The notes below the pieces were generated by a model that worked only from the letters and a program-made list of their open reading frames with translations, made no database searches and had not been told where the DNA came from. Source: Viridibacillus sp050279675 (lineage in GTDB: Bacteria; Bacillota; Bacilli; Bacillales_A; Planococcaceae). From it: DNA of 64,000 nucleotides. Each line of letters begins with the position of its first letter. The stretch's first letter is position 1. This document shows, one piece after another, positions 42,137 through 50,847 of the stretch. Location: contig NZ_JBNNUK010000003.1 in assembly GCF_050279675.1 (NCBI RefSeq), positions 124,001 through 188,000 of the forward strand. Reading direction: 5' to 3'. Position numbers and translations under genes: made by a program.

Positions 42137-43327
42137 TTAACTATTCACTAAAACCTGTTCTTTAACCGGGAATTTGCATGCATTACGAATAATTTCTTGA
42201 ACTTGGTCTAATGTTGGTTTACGTGGATTCGATGCGGCGCAAACATCTAACATCGCATTTTTCGCTAATGTTTCGATGTCTTCATCTTTCGCACCAAGTT
42301 CCGCAAAACCAGCTGGAATACCTAAATCTTTTGATAAACGCTCAATAGCAGCGATAGCAAGATCTGCTGCATCACGTTGGCTTAAGCCTTCTACGTTTTC
42401 GCCTAAGTGTTTAGCAATTTCTGCGAAACGATCTACTTTTGCCACTAGATTGAAACGACATACATGTGGCAGTAAAATTGCATTACATACACCGTGCGGT
42501 AGGTCATAGAAACCTCCGAATTGGTGTGCAATTGCGTGGACATAGCCTAGTAAGCCATTGTTAAATGCCATACCTGCTAAAAATTGTGCATAAACCATTT
42601 GTTCACGAGCTTCCATGTCTTCACCGTTTGCTACTGCACGTGGTAAATATTCTACTACTAACTGCATCGTCTTCACTGCACATGCATCCGTAATTGGCGT
42701 AGCAGCCGTGGATACAAAGGATTCAATCGCATGTGTTAGTGCATCAAGACCAGTAGCCGCAGTTAATTGTGGAGGCATACCAACCATTAACTCAGGATCA
42801 TTAATCGATGCAAGTGCAGTAACATGCTTATCTACTATCGCCATTTTCACTTTTCTTGTAGTGTCTGTAATAATGGTGAACTTCGTCATTTCGCTCGCCG
42901 TTCCAGCAGTTGTATTAACAGCAATAAATGTTGGTAAAGGATTACTTGATAAATTGACACCTTCATAATCTGAAATTTTACCACCATTCGTTGCTACAAT
43001 GCCAATGCCTTTAGCCGCATCATGTGCACTACCTCCACCCAATGACACAATCGCATCACAGCGTTCGTTTTGGTATACTTCCAATCCTTCTGCTACATTA
43101 ATATCCGTTGGATTTGGTACGACTTTAGGGAAAATTGCTACATCCACACCAGCGTCACGAATAATTGTTGCTAGTGTTTCGGATAAACCTAATTTGTGTA
43201 ATCCCTCATCTGTTACAAGAAGTGCTTTTTTTACGTTGTAGCCCTTTAAACGACTACCTACTTCTCGAATTGTCCCAGCTCCAAATAAATTAATAGACGG
43301 CATATTAAATTCGCTTTGTACACCCAT
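42137..43327 (-). CDS. Iron-containing alcohol dehydrogenase
   Basis: 396 residues from the ATG at 43327, after AAGGAGG. An in-frame extension to 43372 lacks a site. The N-terminal NAD domain has VSLGGGSAHDAAKG near 103-115. The iron-binding His residues are in HAIAHQFGG and PHGVCNAILLPH around 270-285. The sequence fits the 1,3-propanediol/lactaldehyde/butanol dehydrogenase group (DhaT, FucO, AdhII), which interconvert alcohols and aldehydes with NAD(H). The substrate is unknown. A single gene between the ribosomal operon and thrS, an unusual place, suggesting insertion. Confidence 0.9.
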   Translation of the reverse strand: MGVQSEFNMPSINLFGAGTIREVGSRLKGYNVKKALLVTDEGLHKLGLSETLATIIRDAGVDVAIFPKVVPNPTDINVAEGLEVYQNERCDAIVSLGGGSAHDAAKGIGIVATNGGKISDYEGVNLSSNPLPTFIAVNTTAGTASEMTKFTIITDTTRKVKMAIVDKHVTALASINDPELMVGMPPQLTAATGLDALTHAIESFVSTAATPITDACAVKTMQLVVEYLPRAVANGEDMEAREQMVYAQFLAGMAFNNGLLGYVHAIAHQFGGFYDLPHGVCNAILLPHVCRFNLVAKVDRFAEIAKHLGENVEGLSQRDAADLAIAAIERLSKDLGIPAGFAELGAKDEDIETLAKNAMLDVCAASNPRKPTLDQVQEIIRNACKFPVKEQVLVNS

Positions 43328-43520
43328 GGATAAATTCCTCCTTAGACTCAAATGGTTTGTAATTACATGCAATAACTACTTTTCTAGTATCATCTATACA
43401 TCAAGTAATCTCAACTTCTAAATTTGGCGTATTCTGTATTTAAATAAGGAAATAAGGTAACTCAAAGCAAAGGTTTTATCAAAAAATAGCAGATGATATT
43501 TTTTAGAATTAAGAACATAC

Positions 43521-43560
43521 AAAAAGGTGACTGGACATTAATGTCCCAGCCACCTTTTTA
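43521..43560 (-). terminator. Terminator of thrS
   Basis: On the minus strand AAAAGGTGGCTGGGACAT and ATGTCCAGTCACCTTTTT pair with few mismatches, followed by T. Confidence 0.88.
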
Positions 43561-43574
43561 ATATTAGATATTAC

Positions 43575-45509
43575 TTATTCAAAAGAAACGTCAGCTTTTA
43601 AATTCGCTAAGAAATCTTCAATCGCAATGCTTTCAGAGTCTTGAGAGCCATAGCGACGGACGTTTACACTACCTGCTTCTAATTCTTTATCACCTAATAC
43701 AAGCATGTAAGGAATTTTCTTCATTTGTGCTTCACGGATTTTGTAGCCAAGTTTTTCTTCACGATCATCCATTTCAACACGGAAGCCTGCAGCTTGAAGT
43801 TTTTCTTCTACTTGTTTTGCATAGTCAAAGTGAACTTCGTTTGATACAGGGATGATTTCTACTTGTACTGGCGCTAACCAAGTTGGGAATGCACCTTTGT
43901 ATTCTTCGATTAAGAAAGCTACAAATCGTTCCATTGTTGATACAACACCACGGTGGATAACAACTGGACGATGTGGTTTACCATCTTCTCCAACATAGCT
44001 CAAATCGAAGCGTTCTGGTAATAAGAAGTCAAGTTGAACTGTTGATAAAGTCTCTTCTTTACCGATTGCAGTTTTTACTTGTACATCAAGTTTTGGACCA
44101 TAGAATGCTGCTTCGCCTTCAGCCTCGAAGTAGTCTAAGCCTAGCTCATCCATTGCTTCTTTTAGCATGCCTTGTGCTTTTTCCCACATTGCATCGTCAT
44201 CAAAGTATTTTTCAGTATCTGCTGGGTCACGGTAAGACAGACGGAATGAGTAATCATTTAAGTCGAAGTCTTTATAAACACCTAGCACTAATTCTACGAC
44301 GCGTTTAAATTCTTCTTTAATTTGATCCGGACGAACGAAAATATGCGCATCGTTTAGAGTCATACCACGTACACGTTGAAGTCCCGATACAGCACCTGAC
44401 ATTTCATAACGGTGCATTGTACCAAGTTCAGCAATGCGTAATGGAAGGTTACGATATGAGTGCATTGACGATTTATAAACCATCATATGGTGTGGACAGT
44501 TCATTGGGCGTAATACAAATGTTTCGTTATCTACTTCCATTGGTGGGAACATATCATCTTGATAGTGTGCCCAGTGTCCAGAAGTTTCATAAAGTTCTTT
44601 AGAACCTAACACCGGAGTGTACACATGTTTGTAACCAAGAGATAATTCTTTGTCTACGATATAACGTTCGATTGTACGACGGATTGTTGCACCGTTTGGT
44701 AACCATAAAGGTAGTCCTTGACCTACTTTTTGAGAAGTAGTGAATAATTCAAGTTCTTTACCAATTTTACGGTGATCACGTTCTTTTGCTTCTTCTAACA
44801 TTTGAAGGTGTGCTTTTAAATCGTCTTTTGTGAAGAAGGCTGTTCCGTAAATACGTTGTAGCATTTTGTTATCTGAGTTACCTCTCCAGTATGCACCGGC
44901 GATTGATAACAATTTAAATTCTTTAATTTTACCTGTAGATGGAACGTGTACACCTCGGCAAAGGTCGAAGAAATCGCCTTGTTCATAGATCGACACTTGC
45001 TCATCTGCAGGAATAGCTTCGATAAGTTCTAATTTATATTCATCATCAATTGCAGTGAAGCGCTCGATTGCTTCATCACGTGATATGTCTTGACGCGTGA
45101 TGATGATGTTTTCAGAAATGATCTTTTTCATTTCTTTTTCGATTTTTGGAAGATCATCAGCAGTGATTGGTTCTGGTGAGTCGATATCGTAGTAGAAACC
45201 ACCTTCAATTACTGGACCTACTCCAAGTTTTACACCTGGGAACATACGCTTTACAGCTTGCGCTAAAAGGTGAGCTGTAGAGTGACGCATTACTTCTAAT
45301 GCATCAGCATCTGAAGGTGTTACGATTGCAATGTCACCGTCTTCTTCTAGAGGTGTTGTTAAATCTACTAATTGTCCGTTAAATTTACCAACGATTGCTT
45401 TTTTACGAAGTCCTGGGCTAATTGATTGTGCAATTTCTTCAGTTGTTGTACCTTTTGCAAATTCCTTTACTGCGCCATCTGGGAATTTTAAATTAATCAT
45501 GTCTGCCAT
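43575..45509 (-). CDS. thrS: Threonyl-tRNA synthetase
   Basis: 644 residues, normal length. A TGS domain (about 1-63), the HxxxH editing domain (HSTAHLLAQA near 77), the class II core with RPMNCPHHM (motif near 334) and HRGVVSTMERFVAFL (motif 3), and a C-terminal anticodon domain (about 540-640). The zinc-binding Cys is in NCPHH. It charges tRNA-Thr and deacylates Ser-tRNA-Thr. ATG after AAAAGGAG. It is expressed from a T-box leader and followed by its own terminator. Confidence 0.98.
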   Translation of the reverse strand: MADMINLKFPDGAVKEFAKGTTTEEIAQSISPGLRKKAIVGKFNGQLVDLTTPLEEDGDIAIVTPSDADALEVMRHSTAHLLAQAVKRMFPGVKLGVGPVIEGGFYYDIDSPEPITADDLPKIEKEMKKIISENIIITRQDISRDEAIERFTAIDDEYKLELIEAIPADEQVSIYEQGDFFDLCRGVHVPSTGKIKEFKLLSIAGAYWRGNSDNKMLQRIYGTAFFTKDDLKAHLQMLEEAKERDHRKIGKELELFTTSQKVGQGLPLWLPNGATIRRTIERYIVDKELSLGYKHVYTPVLGSKELYETSGHWAHYQDDMFPPMEVDNETFVLRPMNCPHHMMVYKSSMHSYRNLPLRIAELGTMHRYEMSGAVSGLQRVRGMTLNDAHIFVRPDQIKEEFKRVVELVLGVYKDFDLNDYSFRLSYRDPADTEKYFDDDAMWEKAQGMLKEAMDELGLDYFEAEGEAAFYGPKLDVQVKTAIGKEETLSTVQLDFLLPERFDLSYVGEDGKPHRPVVIHRGVVSTMERFVAFLIEEYKGAFPTWLAPVQVEIIPVSNEVHFDYAKQVEEKLQAAGFRVEMDDREEKLGYKIREAQMKKIPYMLVLGDKELEAGSVNVRRYGSQDSESIAIEDFLANLKADVSFE

Positions 45510-45656
45510 TTTGTGATCTCCTTTTAATTGTATTTATTTTAGCCTTACGAGAGGTTAGGACCGCACGTAGCGGGTCACACAGTCGTTGCAACAGGACGTG
45601 GCGTTTTTAGACTGTGTTCCTTGAAACGGGCCGCTTCAGCATTTAGTTGAAAACGC
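45510..45656 (-). promoter_or_regulatory. Structured segment of the thrS leader behind the T-box terminator
   Basis: About 110 bases between the T-box terminator and the thrS ribosome site contain an 8-bp helix ACACAGTC/GACTGTGT and a second helix GACCCGC/GCGGTC. This is longer than a plain T-box leader needs. Its function is unknown. No ORF or terminator is present. Confidence 0.5.
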
Positions 45657-45687
45657 AAAAAAGCCCCATCCCAAAAGGGACGAGGCT
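45657..45687 (-). terminator. T-box attenuator terminator of thrS
   Basis: On the minus strand CAGCCTCGTCCC and GGGATGGGGCTT pair (with G-T pairs) around TTTT, followed by six T. Confidence 0.9.
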
Positions 45688-45880
45688 GTATTCTCGTGGT
45701 TCCACCCTTCTTCCTTCTACTGCCCGCACTTAATAGAATGCAGGTATAGACGAAGCTCTCGATCGGCTAACGGGCCGTTACCGTCGACAATTACTAGTAC
45801 ATTCACTGTCGCTGCTCCAAGGGGGTAAATGAGTTGCCGTACTAAGAAGCTTCCAGCCTAGGCTTCTCTCTCTAAAAGTC
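45657..45880 (-). promoter_or_regulatory. T-box riboswitch leader of thrS
   Basis: The T-box core AGGGTGGAACCACG lies at 45708-45695 and is followed by the terminator. The 5' part starts with AGAGAGAAGCC, a common beginning of T-box Stem I, and TTTACCCCC holds ACC (Thr) as the candidate specifier. Uncharged tRNA-Thr would activate thrS. Orientation, spacing and the gene downstream agree. Confidence 0.88.
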
Positions 45881-45883
45881 GTA

Positions 45884-45988
45884 CAAAAAATTGTTGTCCT
45901 TTTCAAAGCATTTTTTATATTATGACTGAAAGTATACGCTCGATTAAGTTTAAAATCAAGTAGGAAAAAAAGTCGTACAAAAAATTGT
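45884..45988. repeat. Direct 21-base repeat flanking the thrS promoter area
   Basis: The same 21 bases (containing GTCGTACAAAAAATTGT) occur at 45884-45904, at the start of the thrS leader, and at 45968-45988, just after the dnaI stop. They are 63 bases apart. Either a small duplication or a paired regulatory site. Confidence 0.75.
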
Positions 45989-45990
45989 AA

Positions 45991-46935
45991 CTATTTCTGA
46001 TCTCTTCTGTTTTGCCCACTCATTCGAATTGGCGTCGTCAAAGCTTTAATACGTTCCATAATTCGTGAAGCTTTTAACATATCACGATCACCTTTTTGGT
46101 TATATGCTAAATGGTCTTCTAATTCATCGTATCCAAGATTAGATGTGATAAATGTCGGTAATTGCTCCGCCATTCGATAATGAAAGATTGTTCCTAAAAT
46201 TTCGTCACGCGTCCAACTCGACAACGTTTCTGCTCCTAAATCATCTAGCATTAAAACAGGTGCCTTTTTCACAAAATCGATTTTCTCTTGTAAAGATTGA
46301 TCTTGGATCGAACCTTTCATTTCACGTAAAAATTCGGGTACAAATACTACAACCGATTTGATTTGTAAAGTTGCCAGTTCATTGGCGATAGCCCCTAATA
46401 CAAAAGATTTACCGACACCAAATTCACCGTATAAATAAAAACCTTTCTGAGGAAGTTCACCCGTTTCTTTAAATTCACGAACGAAATCTGCTGCTCTATT
46501 GGCGATATTCACACGTGAATGGTCATCAATCATTAAATCTTTGATTGTCGCTCTTAACACTTCTTTTGGCATATGCATACTCGAAATCATAGAGGCCGCT
46601 TTACGACGCTCATCTTCCATGCGTTTTTGTTGGCACGGTGTATATTCGACTTCTATTGAATCACGAATAATAGACAATTTCGGTATAAATCCCTTTAATG
46701 CATTTTGACATTTTACTACGGATGGACATGCATCACAATCATGTTGTTGACCAGTATACTCATATAGTTTAACGAGACCACGGTCTACCATATCTTTATT
46801 TACTTCTTGATCATTGTCAGCTAGAAATTGCTGGACACCTTTATTTTCAAGAATTTCTCGCTTCATTTGCTCGTATCGTTCTTGAAAAGTTTGTGAATCC
46901 ATCACTTTTCTAAGTTGATTATTAATCGGTTCCAT
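45991..46935 (-). CDS. dnaI: Primosomal protein DnaI (helicase loader)
   Basis: 314 residues. The N-terminal zinc-binding domain supplies C67, C70, C76 and C101. The C-terminal AAA+ ATPase has Walker A YGEFGVGKS (about 169-177), Walker B VLMLDDLGAE, and a sensor segment. DnaI loads the replicative helicase DnaC with the help of DnaB and DnaD. ATG after AGGTGG. It overlaps the dnaB stop by 14 bases, so the two are translationally coupled, and the stop is close to the thrS promoter region. Confidence 0.95.
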   Translation of the reverse strand: MEPINNQLRKVMDSQTFQERYEQMKREILENKGVQQFLADNDQEVNKDMVDRGLVKLYEYTGQQHDCDACPSVVKCQNALKGFIPKLSIIRDSIEVEYTPCQQKRMEDERRKAASMISSMHMPKEVLRATIKDLMIDDHSRVNIANRAADFVREFKETGELPQKGFYLYGEFGVGKSFVLGAIANELATLQIKSVVVFVPEFLREMKGSIQDQSLQEKIDFVKKAPVLMLDDLGAETLSSWTRDEILGTIFHYRMAEQLPTFITSNLGYDELEDHLAYNQKGDRDMLKASRIMERIKALTTPIRMSGQNRRDQK

Positions 46936-48349
46936 GTGAATCCACCTGCCCTTCTTCTATTCCTAGTTTTTCTAGAATTTTACGTCTTTCCTCTTCAAAA
47001 TCGGTATCACTCTTAGTTACTTCTTTTGAAGTTTCTTTCATAGTAGCTTCTTTCTGAGGTTTCTTTTCTTTATTTTTCTTAAACCAGTCAGGCACTTTTT
47101 CTTCCCGACCACCGCTGTATCGTTTTTTCGTTGCTGGTTTTTGCTCAGCTGTTTTCCATTCCATATACTGCTTATGCTCATTACGCGCTAAGTCCATTGC
47201 TTCTTTCGTCGTTTTAACACCTTTTCGAATCCAATGAGAGGCAATCTTTTCGACATAGTTTTTAGTTAACTTCATGTCTGTACGTAAAAGAACATACTGA
47301 AGCAAGGCATTTACAACACCAATTGGCATTTGATATTGCAGAACAAGATTTTGAGCAAGCTGAATGTCAGCAGGAATTGGTTCTTTCCCATCTGCAATAT
47401 CACGCAAGACATCAATTGGAGCGGTTGTTTCTAGATAATGAATCAATAACTCTTCCTTAGTCTGCAATGCTTGCTCTTTTGTATTATTTTTGTCTGCATC
47501 ATTAACGACCGATTGGAAAGCTTGTTGCATTGCAGGTGGTTCTGTTGAAACAGTCAATTTGTAATAATCAGCTGCTGATTTCTTTAATCTTGACTCGGAT
47601 AACGTCATATGATCATCTAGAGCAAGCATAACAACTTTTTGCATATCTAATGGTGTTAAATGATATAAAAAAGCTAACTTTGCAATTGTTGAATTCGCTT
47701 CAGCTGTAAGCGCTGAAGATGGTACAAGTTGTTCTGACAATCCAGCTCTAAGTAAAGAAAAATCAAAGTCCTCGTAGTTAAATGGTAGTTCTTTAGGTTT
47801 CTCTTTTCCCTTAACTGTCTGCTCATTCTCAAAGGAAGGTAAATGATGCTGCACAGGACGATAAACATCTGTAAATGTTCTTGACACTTCCTGATAGCCA
47901 TCATTTGATGGACCCTTCTGAACGAAACGTTGGCGCAATTGTCTATAGGCTTGTTCACCAATTTTGCTAAATAAAAACATGGATAATAAAGGATCATTAA
48001 AAAAAGCCGATGCTTCTAAAGGCGGCATCACGTCGTACATAAATGAACGTACATCCTCAGAATCTTTACGCCAAGTGCGCATTAAACCAATAGCTTCTAA
48101 TGCGATGCGCGACTCGAAAATCTTTGCGATCGGCATATCAAGTGAGTTCATCAAATGGTAATGTGATAATTCAGCTTCAGTCGTACTCTCCCCTTCAGCC
48201 CAAAGCATAAAGTATAAGCTAATGGGCTCAGCACCTATTAAAGGCTGATATAACAGAGTAATAAGTTGGCGATCGTAGCTAGATACGGGAAATGGCATTC
48301 GAATGGACAATCGATCAACGGGCTGTAGTTCTTTATATAAATGCACCAC
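46922..48349 (-). CDS. dnaB: Replication initiation/membrane attachment protein DnaB
   Basis: 475 residues from the GTG at 48349, nine bases after GGAGG. A frame up to 48370 would put the site inside the gene, and a GTG one codon later is also possible. The DnaB/DnaD-type winged helix and the two DDBH2-like domains (the second around 300-390, WIRKGVKTTKEAM and YSGG) fit Bacillus DnaB, which co-loads helicase with DnaI and DnaD. A basic linker and acidic tail close the protein. It lies 23 bases after nrdR and is coupled to dnaI. Confidence 0.92.
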   Translation of the reverse strand: MVHLYKELQPVDRLSIRMPFPVSSYDRQLITLLYQPLIGAEPISLYFMLWAEGESTTEAELSHYHLMNSLDMPIAKIFESRIALEAIGLMRTWRKDSEDVRSFMYDVMPPLEASAFFNDPLLSMFLFSKIGEQAYRQLRQRFVQKGPSNDGYQEVSRTFTDVYRPVQHHLPSFENEQTVKGKEKPKELPFNYEDFDFSLLRAGLSEQLVPSSALTAEANSTIAKLAFLYHLTPLDMQKVVMLALDDHMTLSESRLKKSAADYYKLTVSTEPPAMQQAFQSVVNDADKNNTKEQALQTKEELLIHYLETTAPIDVLRDIADGKEPIPADIQLAQNLVLQYQMPIGVVNALLQYVLLRTDMKLTKNYVEKIASHWIRKGVKTTKEAMDLARNEHKQYMEWKTAEQKPATKKRYSGGREEKVPDWFKKNKEKKPQKEATMKETSKEVTKSDTDFEEERRKILEKLGIEEGQVDSHGTD

Positions 48350-48372
48350 GATCACCGTCCTCCATATCACAT

Positions 48373-48840
48373 TTACTTGTCATCGGATTGTCTTTCTATT
48401 AATTCTTTTAATTCATCAATAAAGACATTAATATCTTTAAATTGACGATATACAGAAGCAAATCTTACATAAGATACTTCGTCAATTTTCGCAAGTCGAT
48501 CCATAATCATTTCCCCGACATCTTCTGTTTTCACTTCTGAGTTACCGATTCTACGTAGATCTTGTTCTATAGCAAATACTAATTCCTCTAATTGATTAAG
48601 GGCTACTGGTCGCTTTTCACACGCTCTGATAAGACCTCGCAAAACTTTTTCACGGCTAAACTCCTCACGTGAGCCGTCTTTTTTCACGACGATTAATGGC
48701 ATTTCTTCTACTTTTTCAAACGTAGTAAAACGATATGCACATGATTCACATTCTCGGCGTCTACGGATTGCTTTATTGTCATCTACTGGTCTTGAATCAA
48801 TAACCTTTGTTCCATTAAACTGACATGCTGGACATTTCAT
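48373..48840 (-). CDS. nrdR: Transcriptional repressor NrdR
   Basis: 155 residues from the ATG at 48840 (GGAGAG upstream). A zinc ribbon (C3, C6, C31, C34) precedes an ATP-cone domain (about 49-139; VVKKDGSREEFSREK). NrdR senses dATP/ATP and represses ribonucleotide reductase genes. It is upstream of dnaB-dnaI in one operon, as in Bacillus subtilis, but the speD gene that lies between gapB and nrdR there is absent. 241 non-coding bases separate it from gapB. Confidence 0.96.
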   Translation of the reverse strand: MKCPACQFNGTKVIDSRPVDDNKAIRRRRECESCAYRFTTFEKVEEMPLIVVKKDGSREEFSREKVLRGLIRACEKRPVALNQLEELVFAIEQDLRRIGNSEVKTEDVGEMIMDRLAKIDEVSYVRFASVYRQFKDINVFIDELKELIERQSDDK

Positions 48841-49081
48841 ATTTTTTCTCTCCTGATTGCAAAACATTTTAGTTTATCTATTATATCAAATAATGCCTTA
48901 AAAAATCGAAAAAATGCAGTGGAAATTCTCAGATGTGTGATAAAGATACTGTTTTTAGCCAATATAAGGTCGATACTAACAGAAAAAACAGACATATGTT
49001 CACATTAATATGATGTTTTTTCTACCCTTAAACTAAAAAACCCTTTCTAGTACACTACTAGAAAGGGCCTTATTATTAAAA
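48841..49081. other. Intergenic region between gapB and nrdR
   Basis: 241 bases, including the gapB terminator near 49035. The rest is AT-rich with no ORF. In Bacillus subtilis this gap holds speD. No trace of it can be seen here. Confidence 0.6.
49035..49067 (-). terminator. Terminator of gapB
   Basis: On the minus strand CCCTTTCTAGT and ACTAGAAAGGG pair around five bases, followed by six T. Confidence 0.92.
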
Positions 49082-50104
49082 TTAAACGTTTACAGAAGCC
49101 TTTAGAGCAGCTGCAACTTTTTTCGTTAAATCTACGACGCGTGTTGAATAACCCCACTCATTGTCGTACCAAGCAAGCACCTTCACTTTACGACTACCAA
49201 TTACCATTGTAGTTAGGCCATCGATTGTAGCTGACGCTGGGTTCGTATTAAAATCCACGGATACCAAAGGTTCCATTGTGAAGTCTAATATGCCTTTTAG
49301 TGAACCAACTGATGCTGCTTTGAACGCTTCATTCACTTCTTCAACCGTAACATCATTGTTTAAATCTACTACTAAATCTACTAATGAAACATTTGGTGTT
49401 GGGACACGAAGCGCCATACCATGTAACTTACCTTCTAGTTCTGGTAATACTAGAGTTAGAGCTTTGGCAGCTCCTGTAGAAGTAGGGATAATTGAAGCCG
49501 CACAAGCACGAGCACGACGTAAGTCTTTATGTGGGTTATCAATATTTTTTTGATCATTTGTATATGAATGCACAGTTGTCATTAAACCGTTGTCGATGCC
49601 AAAAGTATCATTCAATACTTTTGCAACTGGCGCAAGACAGTTTGTAGTACAACTTGCGTTTGATATTACATCATGTTTTGTAAGGTCTAATTTTTCGTCA
49701 TTAACACCCATTACAATTGTTACATCTTCATTTTTCCCAGGTGCTGTTAAAATAACTTTTTTAGCTCCTGCTTCTAGATGCAATGCTGCTTTTTCACGAG
49801 CATTGAATTTACCTGTTGCTTCAATAACGATATCAACATTCATTTCTTTCCAAGGTAAGTTCAAAGGATCACGTTCACTAATAAGTTCAACACGTTTACC
49901 ATTTATGATTAGGGCTTTTTCTTCAAATTGAACATCCCCATCAAATCTTCCGTGATTTGTGTCATACTTAATCAAATGTGCTAACGTTTCAGCCGGGTAA
50001 CTAGCATTAATTGCAACAATATTTAAATCATCTTGAAGTATCGCTTGACGGAACACCATACGGCCAATACGGCCAAATCCGTTAATAGCAATAGAAACTG
50101 TCAT
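49082..50104 (-). CDS. gapB: Gluconeogenic glyceraldehyde-3-phosphate dehydrogenase GapB
   Basis: 340 residues. The catalytic Cys lies in ASCTTNCLAP, with His in the HSYTNDQ region. The cofactor loop reads INASYPAETLAHLIKYD. The Asp that binds the NAD ribose in GapA is replaced by the NAS pattern of NADP-using GapB enzymes. So the product is likely the NADP-preferring gluconeogenic form. The neighbourhood (coaE upstream, nrdR-dnaB downstream) is the gapB locus of Bacillus subtilis. ATG after AGGAGG. Two CcpN-like sites lie just upstream, so repression in glucose is expected. Confidence 0.94.
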   Translation of the reverse strand: MTVSIAINGFGRIGRMVFRQAILQDDLNIVAINASYPAETLAHLIKYDTNHGRFDGDVQFEEKALIINGKRVELISERDPLNLPWKEMNVDIVIEATGKFNAREKAALHLEAGAKKVILTAPGKNEDVTIVMGVNDEKLDLTKHDVISNASCTTNCLAPVAKVLNDTFGIDNGLMTTVHSYTNDQKNIDNPHKDLRRARACAASIIPTSTGAAKALTLVLPELEGKLHGMALRVPTPNVSLVDLVVDLNNDVTVEEVNEAFKAASVGSLKGILDFTMEPLVSVDFNTNPASATIDGLTTMVIGSRKVKVLAWYDNEWGYSTRVVDLTKKVAAALKASVNV

Positions 50105-50124
50105 GAATAATATCCTCCTGTAAT

Positions 50125-50167
50125 TGCGTTATACTTATTTTATTAATTCGAAAATTAGTATAACACA
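50125..50167. promoter_or_regulatory. Inverted pair of CcpN-like sites at the gapB promoter
   Basis: On the minus strand TGTGTTATACT (50167-50157) fits the recalled CcpN consensus TRTGHYATAYW exactly, and on the plus strand TGCGTTATACT (50125-50135) fits 10 of 11. Together they form GTTATACT...AGTATAAC, an 8-bp inverted repeat 21 bases apart. TATACT may be the -10 box. Confidence 0.6.
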
Positions 50168-50237
50168 TTTTAAGGAAAGTAAAACCTATTATGAGGAACA
50201 TTTAAAAGTTATTCAATTCAGATTTTTCAAAAATACC

Positions 50238-50834
50238 TTAAGTGATTACATTCCACTTACATAATATTTTATGCAATTGTTCTTTCGTTGATTCGAGAGA
50301 TTTATTATTATATATAACCGCATCAGCGCCTTTTTCCTTTTCTGATAACGGTAATTGAGAACTAATTCTCGCCTTAGCATCCTTTTCAGATAAATTATTT
50401 CGTTCCATTAAACGCTTTAATTGTGTTTCTTCTGTGACAGATACAACTAAAATCTTCTCAACGAAATGGTGAAGGCGACTTTCAAATAATAATGGGATAT
50501 CCATTACGACATTGCTTGCACCATTTTTTAATAGTTCATCACGTTGACGAAGCATCTCACTACGAATAGCCGGATGAATAATATCATTTAACGTTTTACG
50601 GGCTGCAGGATTCTGGAAGATAATATCTCCTAGTTTAGGGCGATTAAGCGTCCCATCATCTAGCAATACATCTTCGTCAAATGCTTCCACTATTTGTTTT
50701 AGTGTTTTTGTTCCAGGTTCTACTACTACACGTGCTACTAAATCAGCATCTATAATAGGTAAATTTAACTCTTTTAGCATTTCTGCTACTGTACTTTTAC
50801 CACTCGCAATACTTCCAGTTAATCCAATAATCAT
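50238..50834 (-). CDS. coaE: Dephospho-CoA kinase
   Basis: 198 residues. Walker A GSIASGKS at 7-14, DADLVAR near 30, and the CoaE motif KRLMERN. It phosphorylates dephospho-CoA, the last step of coenzyme A synthesis, in the cytoplasm. ATG after AAGGTGTG. It follows mutM by 13 bases, so it is the third gene of the polA-mutM-coaE unit. Bacillus subtilis has ytaF between mutM and coaE, which is missing here. Confidence 0.95.
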   Translation of the reverse strand: MIIGLTGSIASGKSTVAEMLKELNLPIIDADLVARVVVEPGTKTLKQIVEAFDEDVLLDDGTLNRPKLGDIIFQNPAARKTLNDIIHPAIRSEMLRQRDELLKNGASNVVMDIPLLFESRLHHFVEKILVVSVTEETQLKRLMERNNLSEKDAKARISSQLPLSEKEKGADAVIYNNKSLESTKEQLHKILCKWNVIT

Positions 50835-50847
50835 CTATATCACACCT

